From Desulfarculales bacterium UBA702 (GTDB lineage: Bacteria; Desulfobacterota; Syntrophobacteria; Syntrophobacterales; Syntrophobacteraceae): 35,593 bases of DNA. Shown piece after piece: positions 1 to 8,767 of this stretch. How positions within the stretch are numbered: the first letter of the stretch is position 1; every line of letters begins with the position of its first letter. The DNA lies in assembly GCA_002298165.1 (NCBI GenBank), contig DBMI01000058.1, positions 1-35,593 of the forward strand, read 5' to 3'. The notes beneath the pieces are model-generated. The model was not told the DNA's origin and searched no databases. It worked only from the letters and a program-made list of their open reading frames with translations. The position numbers and the translations under genes are program-made.

Positions 1-37
1 CTGTTCTCGATACAATCTTGAACGCAAATTGGTATTA
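1..37 (-). repeat. Partial copy of a MITE-like palindromic element
   Basis: The first 37 bases, read on the minus strand, match the left end of the palindromic element at 20084-20119 with one visible mismatch. The rest of this copy would lie left of the window. Two copies in opposite orientation show that this is a dispersed repeat. Confidence 0.75.
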
Positions 38-549
38 CCTCGGTCAAGGGTAACAGATGAAACAAGCCTGTCAACTCATAACCTGATTGGACTCGAGGCC
101 TGCTTATATGTAAATTCAGTCTGGTCCGGGCGAGCAGGAGAAGTTGTAATCAGCATGGATCAACGGGACCGGATTTGCAATATTACCCGGTCAATTTCAT
201 TTGAGCAACACCCGAAGTGGGGCAACATACCAGAATGCAGGTGTATCGAGCTTTGGATCGGTTCCAATCCATGCCTGGCGTAGAAAAAGTGAAACCCAAC
301 ACTCCAGGCCGGTGTGTTGGGTTCGACTATTTTACGCTAAATTTTTAAGCCTGCCGCTAAATCCTATCCGCGGAATCTCGATTGCAGCACGATCTGCCCC
401 CCAGGTGGCGACCGCCATACCCTCGATCAATTGATCTTACCAAGTCTGGAATGACGTTGTAAGGACCTTGGTCAGTATTCGTGTGAATAGTGTTGAGGTA
501 ATCGTTTACCGGATGAGCCCTTTTAAAAAGTTTTCCGGCGCATTGATCA
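38..549. other. Intergenic stretch, no supported gene
   Basis: Short open frames of up to about 84 codons occur here, but none has a convincing ribosome binding site or recognisable family motif. The stretch contains the inverted repeat at 293-323. It lies downstream of the chemoreceptor that ends at 550. Confidence 0.5.
293..323. repeat. Short inverted repeat of the AACCCAAC type
   Basis: A perfect 10-bp inverted repeat (293-302 with 314-323, arms AACCCAACAC/GTGTTGGGTT) encloses an 11-base loop. No T-run follows on the minus strand, so it is more likely a REP-like element than an intrinsic terminator. A related GTTGGGTT-containing repeat lies at 10843-10997. Confidence 0.6.
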
Positions 550-2424
550 TCACTTTCGAACCATACCATTGCTGTTTTTCGCCCCAACAACAACGGCCAA
601 CTCTCCGATAACCGTCCTTAAATTTTCAACCTGCGCATTTATTTCTACTGAAACAGAAGCCGATTCTTCAGCATTTGTATTATTTTCCTGGGTGACTACT
701 TCCATTTCACCAACAGCATTGGTTATCAAATCAATTCCCTGGGCCTGCTCCAGGGATGCTGCGGAGATTTCGTTAACCAATTCCCCTGTCTTCTTTATAT
801 GATTTGTGACCTCCTTGAAATCATGGTTAGTTTTGACCGTCAAATTTACTGCTTCATTAATTCGCTTAACTATTTCAGTAATGTAAACGTCGGTATCCTT
901 GGCGGCTTCTGAGGTCTTTTTGGCCAGATTCTTGACTTCATCAGCCACGACAGCAAAACCGGCCCCTGCCTCGCCCGCTCTTGCAGCTTCAACAGCGGCG
1001 TTAAGTGCCAGCAGATTCGTTTTAAATGCAACAGCATCAATAGTGTTTATCAACGTCTGAGTATTTGTTCCTGCGCTGGCAATAGCATTCATTGACTCTG
1101 AGAGGTACGAAATAGAGTTTGTCGCCTTTGACATTGTCTGATCGACCTGCGCCATGAGGTGATTGGCCTCTTTGGCGTTATCCGCATTCTTTTTGGTCAT
1201 GGACGACATCTCTTCCAGGGACGATGAGGATTCCTCGATTGCGGCAACCTGTCGTGAAGTTCCTTCTGTTAATCTCTGGTTCGAAGAGGAGAGTTGCTCC
1301 GAGATGGTGGCCACTTCCACCGCACTGCTGCCGAGACTCTCGATTGCGCGCGCTATAGGCCCCGTAATTCCGGTTGCGGTAATCACCGAGAAAAAAATAA
1401 AAACCACCAGCGAAGCTATGCCGATGCCCAGAAGCCACATCTGCACGCTTTGTTTTGTGGCGACCGCATGGGAAAGCATCAATGCCTGGGTTTCAAGGAG
1501 CTGATGTTCGTTAACTCCTATGCATGCAGCGCCTAAATTGTTGCCGCCCGGATCGCTGATCGGATAACATGAGCTCAGGAATTTTTCTCCACCAAAAGTC
1601 AAAGACCTGTTGCCTGATCCGGCATTTTTATAGATTTCGGCAATTACACGGGTGTCCAGCTCCAGATCGGATTCGCTGTAACTGCGCCCCTCCTTTCCGG
1701 TGAAGCCGGCGTATGCAACAGGGCTGGAATCCAGGTAAAGCACGCTTACGGACCCGGTCGCTTCATGTAACTTGTTTAAAGGTTTGTCGTAATTATTGAG
1801 CAGTTTCCACGCGACGCAGATTGCAACTGGATCGCCGAAATCATCAAACATCGGCCCTGAGGAAACCAGGCCTAACGCGCCTTTGCCCGATCCTCCAGGA
1901 CCGCTTATTCCCATTTCCTGGAGGAGATCGGTGCCAAGTCTTGTATAGACTGGTGCTTGAACTTCCTTCTGCAGTTCCTTCTTGTTTTTCACGAAACCTG
2001 ACGACTTAAAATACTGGCCTGCCCATTTGAAATCCACTTCTTTAGGGAATGAAGAGATTAGTCTGCCATCCAGGTCGTAAATCATGGCGATATCTATCCC
2101 CAGCGGGGGACACAGTTTCTGGAGAGTTTTTGCCATAGCCATGCCCTGCTGGGACTCGATTTGCTTCAGGAGCAACGTATTTTTTGATATTTCACCTGTT
2201 CCCAGCTGGAGATTCGATTTCTCCCGGTCCAAAAGGAATGTGAGTACATTCCCATGTCCATTTAGAACCTTGTATTCCTTATCCGTGAGATTACTGGTGA
2301 TTACCTCCGCTTGCCTCGAGATGCTAACGTCGAGCTTCCACGAGATTACTACTTCGATAACGCTGACTATTATCGCCACTGCAACGCAGAATTTTATCAG
2401 TATCCTGTGCTTCAGGCTTTTCAT
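550..2424 (-). CDS. Methyl-accepting chemotaxis protein
   Basis: A transmembrane chemoreceptor that would relay a periplasmic signal to CheA/CheW. It is 624 residues from the chosen ATG at 2424, which has GGAG about 7 bases upstream; an in-frame extension to 2514 adds 30 residues before the hydrophobic anchor and is less likely. The first transmembrane helix is at about residues 7-30, followed by a roughly 280-residue periplasmic domain that looks Cache-like, and a second helix near residues 330-350. The cytoplasmic part carries the highly conserved hairpin with NLLALNAAVEAARAGEAGAGFAVVADEV. No CheR-docking aromatic pentapeptide is visible at the C-terminus. Its gene follows the PstS-like gene by about 170 bases on the same strand, so co-expression is possible. 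The ligand is unknown. Confidence 0.93.
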   Translation of the reverse strand: MKSLKHRILIKFCVAVAIIVSVIEVVISWKLDVSISRQAEVITSNLTDKEYKVLNGHGNVLTFLLDREKSNLQLGTGEISKNTLLLKQIESQQGMAMAKTLQKLCPPLGIDIAMIYDLDGRLISSFPKEVDFKWAGQYFKSSGFVKNKKELQKEVQAPVYTRLGTDLLQEMGISGPGGSGKGALGLVSSGPMFDDFGDPVAICVAWKLLNNYDKPLNKLHEATGSVSVLYLDSSPVAYAGFTGKEGRSYSESDLELDTRVIAEIYKNAGSGNRSLTFGGEKFLSSCYPISDPGGNNLGAACIGVNEHQLLETQALMLSHAVATKQSVQMWLLGIGIASLVVFIFFSVITATGITGPIARAIESLGSSAVEVATISEQLSSSNQRLTEGTSRQVAAIEESSSSLEEMSSMTKKNADNAKEANHLMAQVDQTMSKATNSISYLSESMNAIASAGTNTQTLINTIDAVAFKTNLLALNAAVEAARAGEAGAGFAVVADEVKNLAKKTSEAAKDTDVYITEIVKRINEAVNLTVKTNHDFKEVTNHIKKTGELVNEISAASLEQAQGIDLITNAVGEMEVVTQENNTNAEESASVSVEINAQVENLRTVIGELAVVVGAKNSNGMVRK

Positions 2425-2596
2425 CGGACTTCTCCAATTTTCCACTTGATAACGAGCAGGCGCGAATTGCAGTTCTGAAACGGAGCAGTGATAGCGGGCG
2501 GATATAAATTCCAAGCTGCAGCGGCGATGCTTTTTACCTACTCGAATATCGAGTCCAGGCGATAAATCTGCCCGGGCTCAGTTTACTAATGGGTTT

Positions 2597-3397
2597 CTAA
2601 GGGAGCAATGCACCATTTCCTTTGATAACCGAGTGTGCCGCCGCTGAGGTAATAAAATCTACCAGTTTTGCAACATTTCCGGCCTTATTGCCATCTTTGT
2701 ATATAATTGCCAGGACTCCGACATATGGATAATCCTGATCGGTTGGCTTTTTCCCTTCAATACTAACAACCTTCAAATTGTAATTCTTAGCATTTGAATA
2801 CGGCGCGAAAGCAATTGTATTTTCTTTGCTCTGAGCTAATTCGCACGTTTCACTAACTGTAAGCGTCGTTTTTGATTTATCGGTGATAGAGATTTCTTTG
2901 AACCCCGGAAAGCTTTTTAACAGAACCTCAAGGGTGCTGTCGCCATCCTCGCGCCTTATCACCTTTATTTCTCCATCCGACCCGCCTACTTCTTTCCAGT
3001 TGGTGATCTTGCCGCTGTATATGTCGCAAATCTGCTGAGCGGTGAGTGAATCAACTCCGACATTCTTGTTAACGAGAAAGACGAGTGGCATCTTAAAGAC
3101 AGGAACATAGGTGAGACCGAATTCCTTTTCATTTTCTTTGATTTCTCTTGCCACCCGCCCCAAAACGGCCTTGTCTGTTCCAACCGCCTTGATGCCGCCT
3201 CCAGAGCCGATGCTCGGGGGCAAACTGATCTTAATATCCGGATAGTCTTTGCTGAAGGCCGCTGAAAGCGCCTCCAGAACCACGGTCCCGTCTCCGGTCC
3301 CTGCGATTACTATTTCCTCCGCCTGTAACGAACCCGCAAGCCCGAAGGACAATAGGGCTGCCATAACCAACAGAGGTGCAATGTAACTTTTCTTCAT
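2597..3397 (-). CDS. PstS-like phosphate-type substrate-binding protein
   Basis: A periplasmic binding protein of the PBP-like/PstS family (266 residues). It starts with a signal peptide (MKKSY, hydrophobic core, likely cleavage after Leu-Gln-Ala near residue 25). The glycine/serine-rich segment IGSGGGIKAV and the downstream motif QICDIYSGKITNWKEVGG are typical of PstS/SphX proteins. The ATG at 3397 is preferred: GGGAG lies 9 bases upstream, whereas the next ATG upstream (3406) abuts that GGGAG directly. No pstCAB or phoU genes are adjacent, so it may act as an orphan binding protein, perhaps feeding the chemoreceptor gene downstream; that link is inference. Phosphate specificity is not proven by the sequence. 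Confidence 0.87.
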   Translation of the reverse strand: MKKSYIAPLLVMAALLSFGLAGSLQAEEIVIAGTGDGTVVLEALSAAFSKDYPDIKISLPPSIGSGGGIKAVGTDKAVLGRVAREIKENEKEFGLTYVPVFKMPLVFLVNKNVGVDSLTAQQICDIYSGKITNWKEVGGSDGEIKVIRREDGDSTLEVLLKSFPGFKEISITDKSKTTLTVSETCELAQSKENTIAFAPYSNAKNYNLKVVSIEGKKPTDQDYPYVGVLAIIYKDGNKAGNVAKLVDFITSAAAHSVIKGNGALLP

Positions 3398-3687
3398 CTT
3401 CAACATCTCCCATTTTCGAGTGCAATTCCGTTTTTGGCGTGCGATTCGATTTGGAAAGGTATCACTCTGCTGCTCATTATTTCGGTACAAGATTACTTTT
3501 TCTGAAGTTTTTTCTGCATGGGTGCAAGTGGGTCCTAAGGCTTGTCCTAACCCGGGTAGTTCATAATAATGCTTGAGAAAGGGAATGGATATCGTGCCAC
3601 ATGTTGACTGACAAGAGAAAACACGAAACAAAAAGGATGTCCGTTGAAAACAGTTCTCATAAACAACTCTCTTTTGCAAACCCTTGA

Positions 3688-3935
3688 TTCACGCTCTGTT
3701 GTGGCCGATTTTCGGCATGCCCCATGACCTCGGACAGCGGTTCTCTGCTGTTGCGTGAAATTGATCGTGCAACAAATCTTTCTTCCCCGATGAGCAATTC
3801 ACTTTTCGACTATCGCGACAAAGCCAAAGTCCATCATGGGTACGAGGAGCCATTGCGCCAACGCCTTTTCGCCATTGCGATGGGCTACGAGGATGGCAAC
3901 AATCATCAAACATGCCCTTTGATTCTGTCGAGCAA
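3688..3935 (+). mobile_element. Degenerate IS1380-family transposase fragment (N-terminal part)
   Basis: An open segment from 3724 reads MTSDSGSLLLREIDRATNL, then RDKAKVHHGY, then LRQRLFAIAMGYEDGNNH. This closely resembles the N-terminus of IS1380-group transposases (TSDxGxLLLRE ... RQRxxxxALGYEDxNDH). Just upstream, in another frame, GTG GCC GAT TTT encodes VADF, the residues that normally precede this motif, so a frameshift lies near 3715. Homology fades after about 3935, and no DDE catalytic region or clear terminal inverted repeats were found. It is a dead relic. Confidence 0.75.
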
Positions 3936-5058
3936 TCGGCAATCAATCAGCAATCGGGGTCGGGCCAAGGCAAGACGTAAATTCATTAAGACTATTGCAA
4001 AAGCACAGCCTTTAAAAGCCTTAAGGGCACCTTTCGGCATCAAAAATGACCGTCTAAGCATGGTGGATAAGCGCTCCGACCGGAAATCCCCACCAGACTA
4101 CCCAATGCCATTGCTGCCCATTCCTTCGGTTGGGTTATTCGCAGTGCCTCCCTGGACATGTATTTCTGCCGGGCACAATCATCTACTGAGTTCCCTGTTT
4201 TGGATTTCATGCCTGTCCCCTCCCACATGGTCTAAATAATGGAAGAGCCCTTGGACAGCTGCAACGTCAACCTTTCTAGCCAGAACCGAAAATCGTAGTT
4301 GCCCTCATTACCATTAGGAATGATTCTGAAATGGAAAGGAGTTTAGCGCTTCGATTCTCAAGGCGGATGAGAGAGATAACCCTTCCAGTGTTCATGTCAT
4401 AGTGCAGTGGCCTAATGCACATTCATCTGGTAGATTGCGGCTGGTGAACAGCCTAGGGATTGCTGGACGTGAGTTGAACAATACATGATGCCGGGACTTG
4501 CAACGAAAGAGGAGAAGGATCTATTTATCCAGGGTTCCTGTTGAAGTAGATGAGACTGTTGGGAAAACATGGGCGGAAGAATAGCGGAACAGAACTGTTT
4601 GGCTTTTGTTCAATTCTGATCACTTAAATAGCCAAAATTGATCAAGTCTCCGGGGAGCCTTGAACCGGCACTGATTAACCTAGCCGGGATTCTCAACTTT
4701 ATTGGGTAAAACTCGGGTGTCAGACATTATGGAGGATCCAGGCATTGCAGGGACAGGGGCTCCAAATTCAATCATGGGTAATCGCGATGGCAGCTTGGGG
4801 GAAAAAATGATATGACGTTAGAGGGTTTTTGATCCGGGAAAAGGCCCCGGAGAGAAAATCTGCCTTCGTGGTTGACCTCGGTTGGCCTGAAAAGACTCAA
4901 TGCCAGCCGAGGTCAATTTCAAAAAGGGGGGACTCAAGGTGCTACAAACTCCCAGCATCCATTTCGAAACCAGCCTCACTGTCTCGCAGTACCCCACACC
5001 TGCTCGTAAAATGAGCCGGTTTCAAAGACATAGCAAATCGGTCAAGCCAGGAAAGTTA
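3936..5058. other. Decayed non-coding region
   Basis: About 1.1 kb without a supported gene. Open frames here are short and lack family motifs. Around 4530-4575 a short stretch (VPVEVDETVGK) faintly resembles the VEVDET motif of ISXO2/IS1595 transposases, but nothing around it supports this. The inverted repeat at 4872-4916 lies within it. With the IS1380 relic, the region looks like a graveyard of old insertions. Confidence 0.5.
4872..4916. repeat. 15-bp inverted repeat
   Basis: Arms 4872-4886 and 4902-4916 (TTGACCTCGG.TGGC against GCCA.CCGAGGTCAA) differ at one base and enclose a 15-base loop. No T-run follows immediately on the plus strand. It could be a REP element or an operator; there is no further support. 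Confidence 0.55.
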
Positions 5059-5077
5059 AAGTGTGTATTACACACTT
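5059..5077 (-). terminator. Possible weak terminator at the end of the methyltransferase gene
   Basis: A perfect palindrome (AAGTGTGTA/TACACACTT) overlaps the TAA stop of the minus-strand methyltransferase gene. On the minus strand it is followed by a short T-containing stretch rather than a strong U-run, so termination activity is uncertain. Confidence 0.35.
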
Positions 5078-5639
5078 ATTTTACCGCCTCATAGATTCTA
5101 AGTGGAGGGATATTTACCAGTTCGTATTTGGCTTTCACCTGAGGGAAATATTGTTCGAGATGGTTTTTCAGGTGATTGTTTGTCTGGAAAAAAGTCTGGT
5201 AGCAGAGAAATTTGCCGCCTTTTTTCAATGCGCGATGAGTGTTGTAGAGAATTCGATGTTTAAGGTCCTGATCCAGAAAGGAAAAAGGAATTCCCGAAAT
5301 GATATAGTCGGCTTCCGACTCACTGCACGACCGAAGGGTTTCCAATACATTTTCGGCGCTTTCCTGAACTATCATGACCCTGGGGTCCTGGAATTTCTTT
5401 TTCAGAATCGTTTTAAAATTCTTGTTGATTTCTATGAGTATCAGACGCGAATCCCCGCCCATTTTATCGAGCAGGTACTTCGAAAAAACGCCCGTTCCCG
5501 GACCGTACTCCACAATGAGGTTATCTCTTTCAAAATCGATTTTGCTGCAGACCCTTTTAACGCCAACCGCTGATGTTGGTGTGATGGAAGCAACATTTTT
5601 GTCTCTAATGAAATTCATCAGATAAACGAAAGTATCCAT
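5076..5639 (-). CDS. SAM-dependent methyltransferase, phospholipid N-methyltransferase/KsgA-like
   Basis: A 187-residue class I SAM-dependent methyltransferase. The glycine-rich SAM site is VEYGPGTGVFSKYLL (residues about 43-57); an acidic strand (LILIEIN) follows, and motif IV is DYIISGIPFSFL. The overall pattern resembles bacterial phospholipid N-methyltransferase-like proteins (COG3963) and, more distantly, rRNA adenine dimethyltransferases; the substrate cannot be decided here. It is shorter than KsgA and lacks its C-terminal domain, which favours the lipid-methyltransferase-like group. The ATG at 5639 has GGAG about 9 bases upstream. It is flanked by non-coding DNA and appears monocistronic. 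Confidence 0.82.
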   Translation of the reverse strand: MDTFVYLMNFIRDKNVASITPTSAVGVKRVCSKIDFERDNLIVEYGPGTGVFSKYLLDKMGGDSRLILIEINKNFKTILKKKFQDPRVMIVQESAENVLETLRSCSESEADYIISGIPFSFLDQDLKHRILYNTHRALKKGGKFLCYQTFFQTNNHLKNHLEQYFPQVKAKYELVNIPPLRIYEAVK

Positions 5640-6147
5640 TCTTTGTGCTCCTAACGGCTACTACAGCAACCGCGCGGTCCTGCTTCAAACATGGAAACGA
5701 CCAAATCTGAATGGTCCGTCGGCAATCGCTGTATAAGATTGCATATTTTTAACTATTTTCAACTGCGGGTGAATCTAATCCTCGACTCTTCTTTGCGCAA
5801 AATCCATTTAGGTCTTTTTTGAAAGAATTTGGTTCTATTTGCCGCATATTCAGGCTGATTTCTCAGATTTCGGACCTTATCGAAGAAATATTCGTTTTTA
5901 CCCCCCTCTCCCTTGAATGATTGGCGCCACTTATAGCAGATTATCGACAAATGTGAAAATCTAAACACGATATCCAACTAACATTTAGCCCATTGAATTG
6001 ATGCCACCCTCCACAGCCACTCGACCATAATCTTCAAAAAGTGGTATAAAGCACCCTGGGATTAATGAATTGCAAGCACGTCGGTGGCAAGGATAGTTTA
6101 GTTAATGTCGATCGGAGAGGCATTGGTAATTATTACGGGGCCTTTTG
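5640..6147. other. Intergenic region between divergent genes
   Basis: About 500 bases between the divergent methyltransferase and recJ genes. A 72-codon minus-strand open frame (5759-5977) lacks a convincing start signal and known motifs and was not called. Promoters for both neighbours should lie here, but no strong -35/-10 pair was recognised. Confidence 0.4.
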
Positions 6148-7827
6148 ATGAGAAGCGGAATCTTTGGAGCGCAGCATAAAATTATTTCCAGCAGGGTACC
6201 TGGCTCTGTAGGCGAGGCTTTCGAGATTCTCATGGAAAACCGAGGCCTTGATGCGGTCTCGATTTCCGGAGAACTGAAGGACCTAAGCGGTTATCTCTCG
6301 ATGCGCGGGATGGAGGAAGGCGCCCTTTTAATGGCCCGGCACATGGCCCGCGCGAGCAAGATAGTGCTTGTCGGAGACTATGATTGCGATGGGATAACCT
6401 CCGTGGCCCAGATGGCGCTCTTCCTGACCGAGGTCGGCTATTCCAACTTCGAAGCTGTGATTCCGCTTCGCCGGGAAGGCTACGGAATCCCCGAGCGCGC
6501 GGTGCGCGAAAACCCCGATGCCGGCCTTTTCGTTGCAATGGATTGCGGCACACTCGACCGAAAACCTATCGCTCTGGCCTGCTCCCTGGGGGCCGACTGC
6601 ATAGTAATCGATCATCATGAAGTGCCACCTGGTGAAGTTGCCCCCGCATCGGTTATAATTAACCCCAAACATCCGGAATGCCCCTCCACATTCAAGGAAT
6701 TCTGCTCGGCGGGACTTACGCTGCTTTTCCTTGCTGCTCTGAGACGGGCACTCGACGGAAATTTTCCATCACCTCCCCTTGGCGGCAAATACATGGCGCT
6801 CGCAGCAATCGGAACGGTTGCCGACCTCGTCCCCCTGGTTTCCGCAAACCGCATTATTGCCGGGAGCGGCCTTAGAAGCATCAACTTCCATAACTGGCCC
6901 CCTGTTGTCATGCTCGCAGATGCGGCCGGAATTCGAGAAAGGGCCATCACTGCCGGCCATATCGGCTACTATATCGGACCCAGGATAAATGCGGCGGGAC
7001 GGGTCTCTGACGGGCGGATAGCTTACGAACTCTTTACCGCCGATAAGGCCCCGCGGATGGGAGATATCGCCCGCGAATTGAACCGGTTGAACTCGGAGCG
7101 CCAGGCCGAAGAAGAAAGTATCCTGAAGATGATCGCTGAGCGCCTGGCCGGCCGGCCGCCCACCACGCGTACATTCGTCATGGCAGATCCGGCCTGGTCT
7201 CACGGAGTGGTGGGAATTGCCGCATCACGGGTTCAGCAGGAATTCCATTACGGCCCCGTCATTATCCTGGCCGCGGATAAAGAAACCAGCACTGCCAGAG
7301 GGTCGGCCAGGAGCGTCCCGGGATTCGACATACATGCCGCGCTGCAACAGTGCTCTGACCTGCTGATAAAATGGGGCGGACACAAGGCCGCCGCGGGTCT
7401 CACTATCATGACCGAAAAGATCCCTCTTTTCACCGAACGTCTCGAACAAATAGCAATGTCCTGTCCAGCGGAAATCTTTACTCCGCTCGTGAAGATCGAT
7501 ATGCTGCTGCCCCTGGAGCTTGTATGCGATGAACTTATAGAGGCCCTGCGCCGCCTTGAGCCCCACGGAATGGGCAACCCAGCGCCTCTTTTCGCCTCCC
7601 GCAATACAGAGTTCACCCTCAGAAAATTTTTTGGAAAGGAACGAAAGCATCTTCGACTGGGGTTTGGCAATGGACTGGAAGGGGTCTTCTGGAGGGGCGC
7701 CAAATGGCTGCCTGACATGTCACCAGGTGAAAAAGGCCGCCTGGACATCGTCTTCCAGGTGGCCTGGGATGATTTCTATAAAAAACCTTCGTTAGTAATA
7801 AAGGAGATGGGCCGCTTTCTTCAGTGA
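6148..7827 (+). CDS. recJ: Single-stranded-DNA-specific exonuclease RecJ
   Basis: A 559-residue DHH-family 5'-3' single-strand DNA exonuclease acting in recombination and repair. DHH motifs: VGDYDCDGITS (about residues 75-85, metal-binding Asp 77/79/81), AMDCG (Asp132), and the name-giving DHH at 155-157 (VIDHHEV). The C-terminal DHHA1 domain is marked by GGHKAAAG near residue 378, followed by the OB-like region containing LEPHGMGNPAPLF. The length is typical for the family. ATG 6148 is chosen over the TTG one codon earlier; a GGGG purine stretch upstream is only a weak binding site. It converges with the unknown gene at 7821-8375, and their 3' ends overlap by 7 bases. Confidence 0.95.
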   Translation: MRSGIFGAQHKIISSRVPGSVGEAFEILMENRGLDAVSISGELKDLSGYLSMRGMEEGALLMARHMARASKIVLVGDYDCDGITSVAQMALFLTEVGYSNFEAVIPLRREGYGIPERAVRENPDAGLFVAMDCGTLDRKPIALACSLGADCIVIDHHEVPPGEVAPASVIINPKHPECPSTFKEFCSAGLTLLFLAALRRALDGNFPSPPLGGKYMALAAIGTVADLVPLVSANRIIAGSGLRSINFHNWPPVVMLADAAGIRERAITAGHIGYYIGPRINAAGRVSDGRIAYELFTADKAPRMGDIARELNRLNSERQAEEESILKMIAERLAGRPPTTRTFVMADPAWSHGVVGIAASRVQQEFHYGPVIILAADKETSTARGSARSVPGFDIHAALQQCSDLLIKWGGHKAAAGLTIMTEKIPLFTERLEQIAMSCPAEIFTPLVKIDMLLPLELVCDELIEALRRLEPHGMGNPAPLFASRNTEFTLRKFFGKERKHLRLGFGNGLEGVFWRGAKWLPDMSPGEKGRLDIVFQVAWDDFYKKPSLVIKEMGRFLQ

Positions 7828-8375
7828 ACGGTATTCATACAGCAGGTCTGCCCCGAATCGAGCACCTTTGAGCCGATCCGCCTTATTTGAGCCATTCTCT
7901 GCCTCATATTCTCCGATATCTTTTCCTGAATCTTTACCGCGTGATCTCCCGTGCCCCTTTTTACCATTTTAACCGACTTGATAATGCTGGTTGGGTCGCG
8001 GGTATCGGCCATTTCCTGCGAAAGCATGCTCGCCGCCTTGAACTCGGCTATTATTCTGTGCTCCTCGTAAGTAACAAAGGATTCAAGCTGAACGTAAGCG
8101 ATTTCAAGCTGGCTTCTCAGTTCGCCATTTGGATTTTCCAGGATTTCCTCAAGAATTGCCCGGCGGATGAGGTCCTTTGGATAGTGCAGATCGGAATCGA
8201 GCGCCATCGGCCCCTTTATTTCCTCAAGCAACTGTAAGTAACTAAAAATTATCTCACGCCTCTGGTCAAAATCCAGCCAACGTTCAAGAGAGCGTCGTCT
8301 CGGGAACAGCCCTTTTCTTCCGCACTGCCCAATTCGGGATCTTTCGGCGCAACTGTTGGATCTGGAGGTCTTCAT
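7821..8375 (-). CDS. Hypothetical protein, convergent with recJ
   Basis: A 184-residue protein of unknown function. The ATG at 8375 has a good ribosome binding site (AAGGAGACAGCA). The N-terminus is basic and rich in Arg/Ser/Cys (residues 1-30); the rest appears mainly alpha-helical and charged, with a pattern such as EEILENPNGELRSQLEIAYVQLESFVTYEEH. A repeated CC near the C-terminus (QTCCMNTVH) is the only cysteine feature. No signal peptide or membrane segment is visible, so it is probably cytoplasmic. No family was recognised. Coding character and the ribosome binding site support a real gene. Confidence 0.7.
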   Translation of the reverse strand: MKTSRSNSCAERSRIGQCGRKGLFPRRRSLERWLDFDQRREIIFSYLQLLEEIKGPMALDSDLHYPKDLIRRAILEEILENPNGELRSQLEIAYVQLESFVTYEEHRIIAEFKAASMLSQEMADTRDPTSIIKSVKMVKRGTGDHAVKIQEKISENMRQRMAQIRRIGSKVLDSGQTCCMNTVH

Positions 8376-8767
8376 TGCTGTCTCCTTGCCGGCCAGGCCC
8401 CGCGGTATATTATGCAGATCGAGAAACCGGAATGACGATTAGGAAGATGCCCCAACAATTTCGAGGCTATCGGGGATGGTGTGAATGATAGCGCAAATTT
8501 ACAAATTCTAAATAGGGCGAATACCCCAATTGGACAGTACCTGCACTGTATTTCCCTACCATTGAGCCTACATACTCAACAAAGTTCAGGCGGTAGAAGG
8601 CTTTAGTCGTACTGGTGCCGGTTGCGGGTTGCGGGTTGCGGGTTGCGGGTTGCCGGTTGCTGGTTGCTGGTTTAAAAAAATTTTACCGCCGCCCGGAATG
8701 GGCTCGACCTGAAAGGGTTTGATAATTTACCTGAGCTGAATGAATAAAGATTCTCTCCCGCTGCAGC
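8376..8767. other. Intergenic region with a heptamer tandem repeat
   Basis: About 390 bases between two minus-strand genes. It holds the GGTTGCG tandem repeat at 8614-8671 and otherwise no recognisable gene or terminator. The promoter for the gene at 7821-8375 is expected here but was not identified with confidence. Confidence 0.45.
8614..8671. repeat. Tandem heptamer repeat (GGTTGCG)n
   Basis: About eight consecutive 7-base units, GGTTGCG with GGTTGCC and GGTTGCT variants at the edges, run from 8614 to 8671. The array is non-coding and is followed by an A-rich stretch. It is a minisatellite of unknown role that would be prone to slippage. Confidence 0.85.

Noticed and set aside
357..593. 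Minus-strand 78-codon frame overlapping the end of the first chemoreceptor
   Set aside because: It begins inside the chemoreceptor coding region in another frame, has no ribosome binding site and no motif, and the chemoreceptor ends normally at 550.
4530..4600. Possible ISXO2/IS1595 transposase fragment (VPVEVDETVGK)
   Set aside because: Only about 11 residues resemble the VEVDET motif; the flanking codons do not fit and a stop follows within a few codons. Too short to distinguish from chance.
5759..5977. 72-codon minus-strand frame between the methyltransferase and recJ
   Set aside because: No ribosome binding site, lysine/arginine-rich random-looking composition, no family resemblance.
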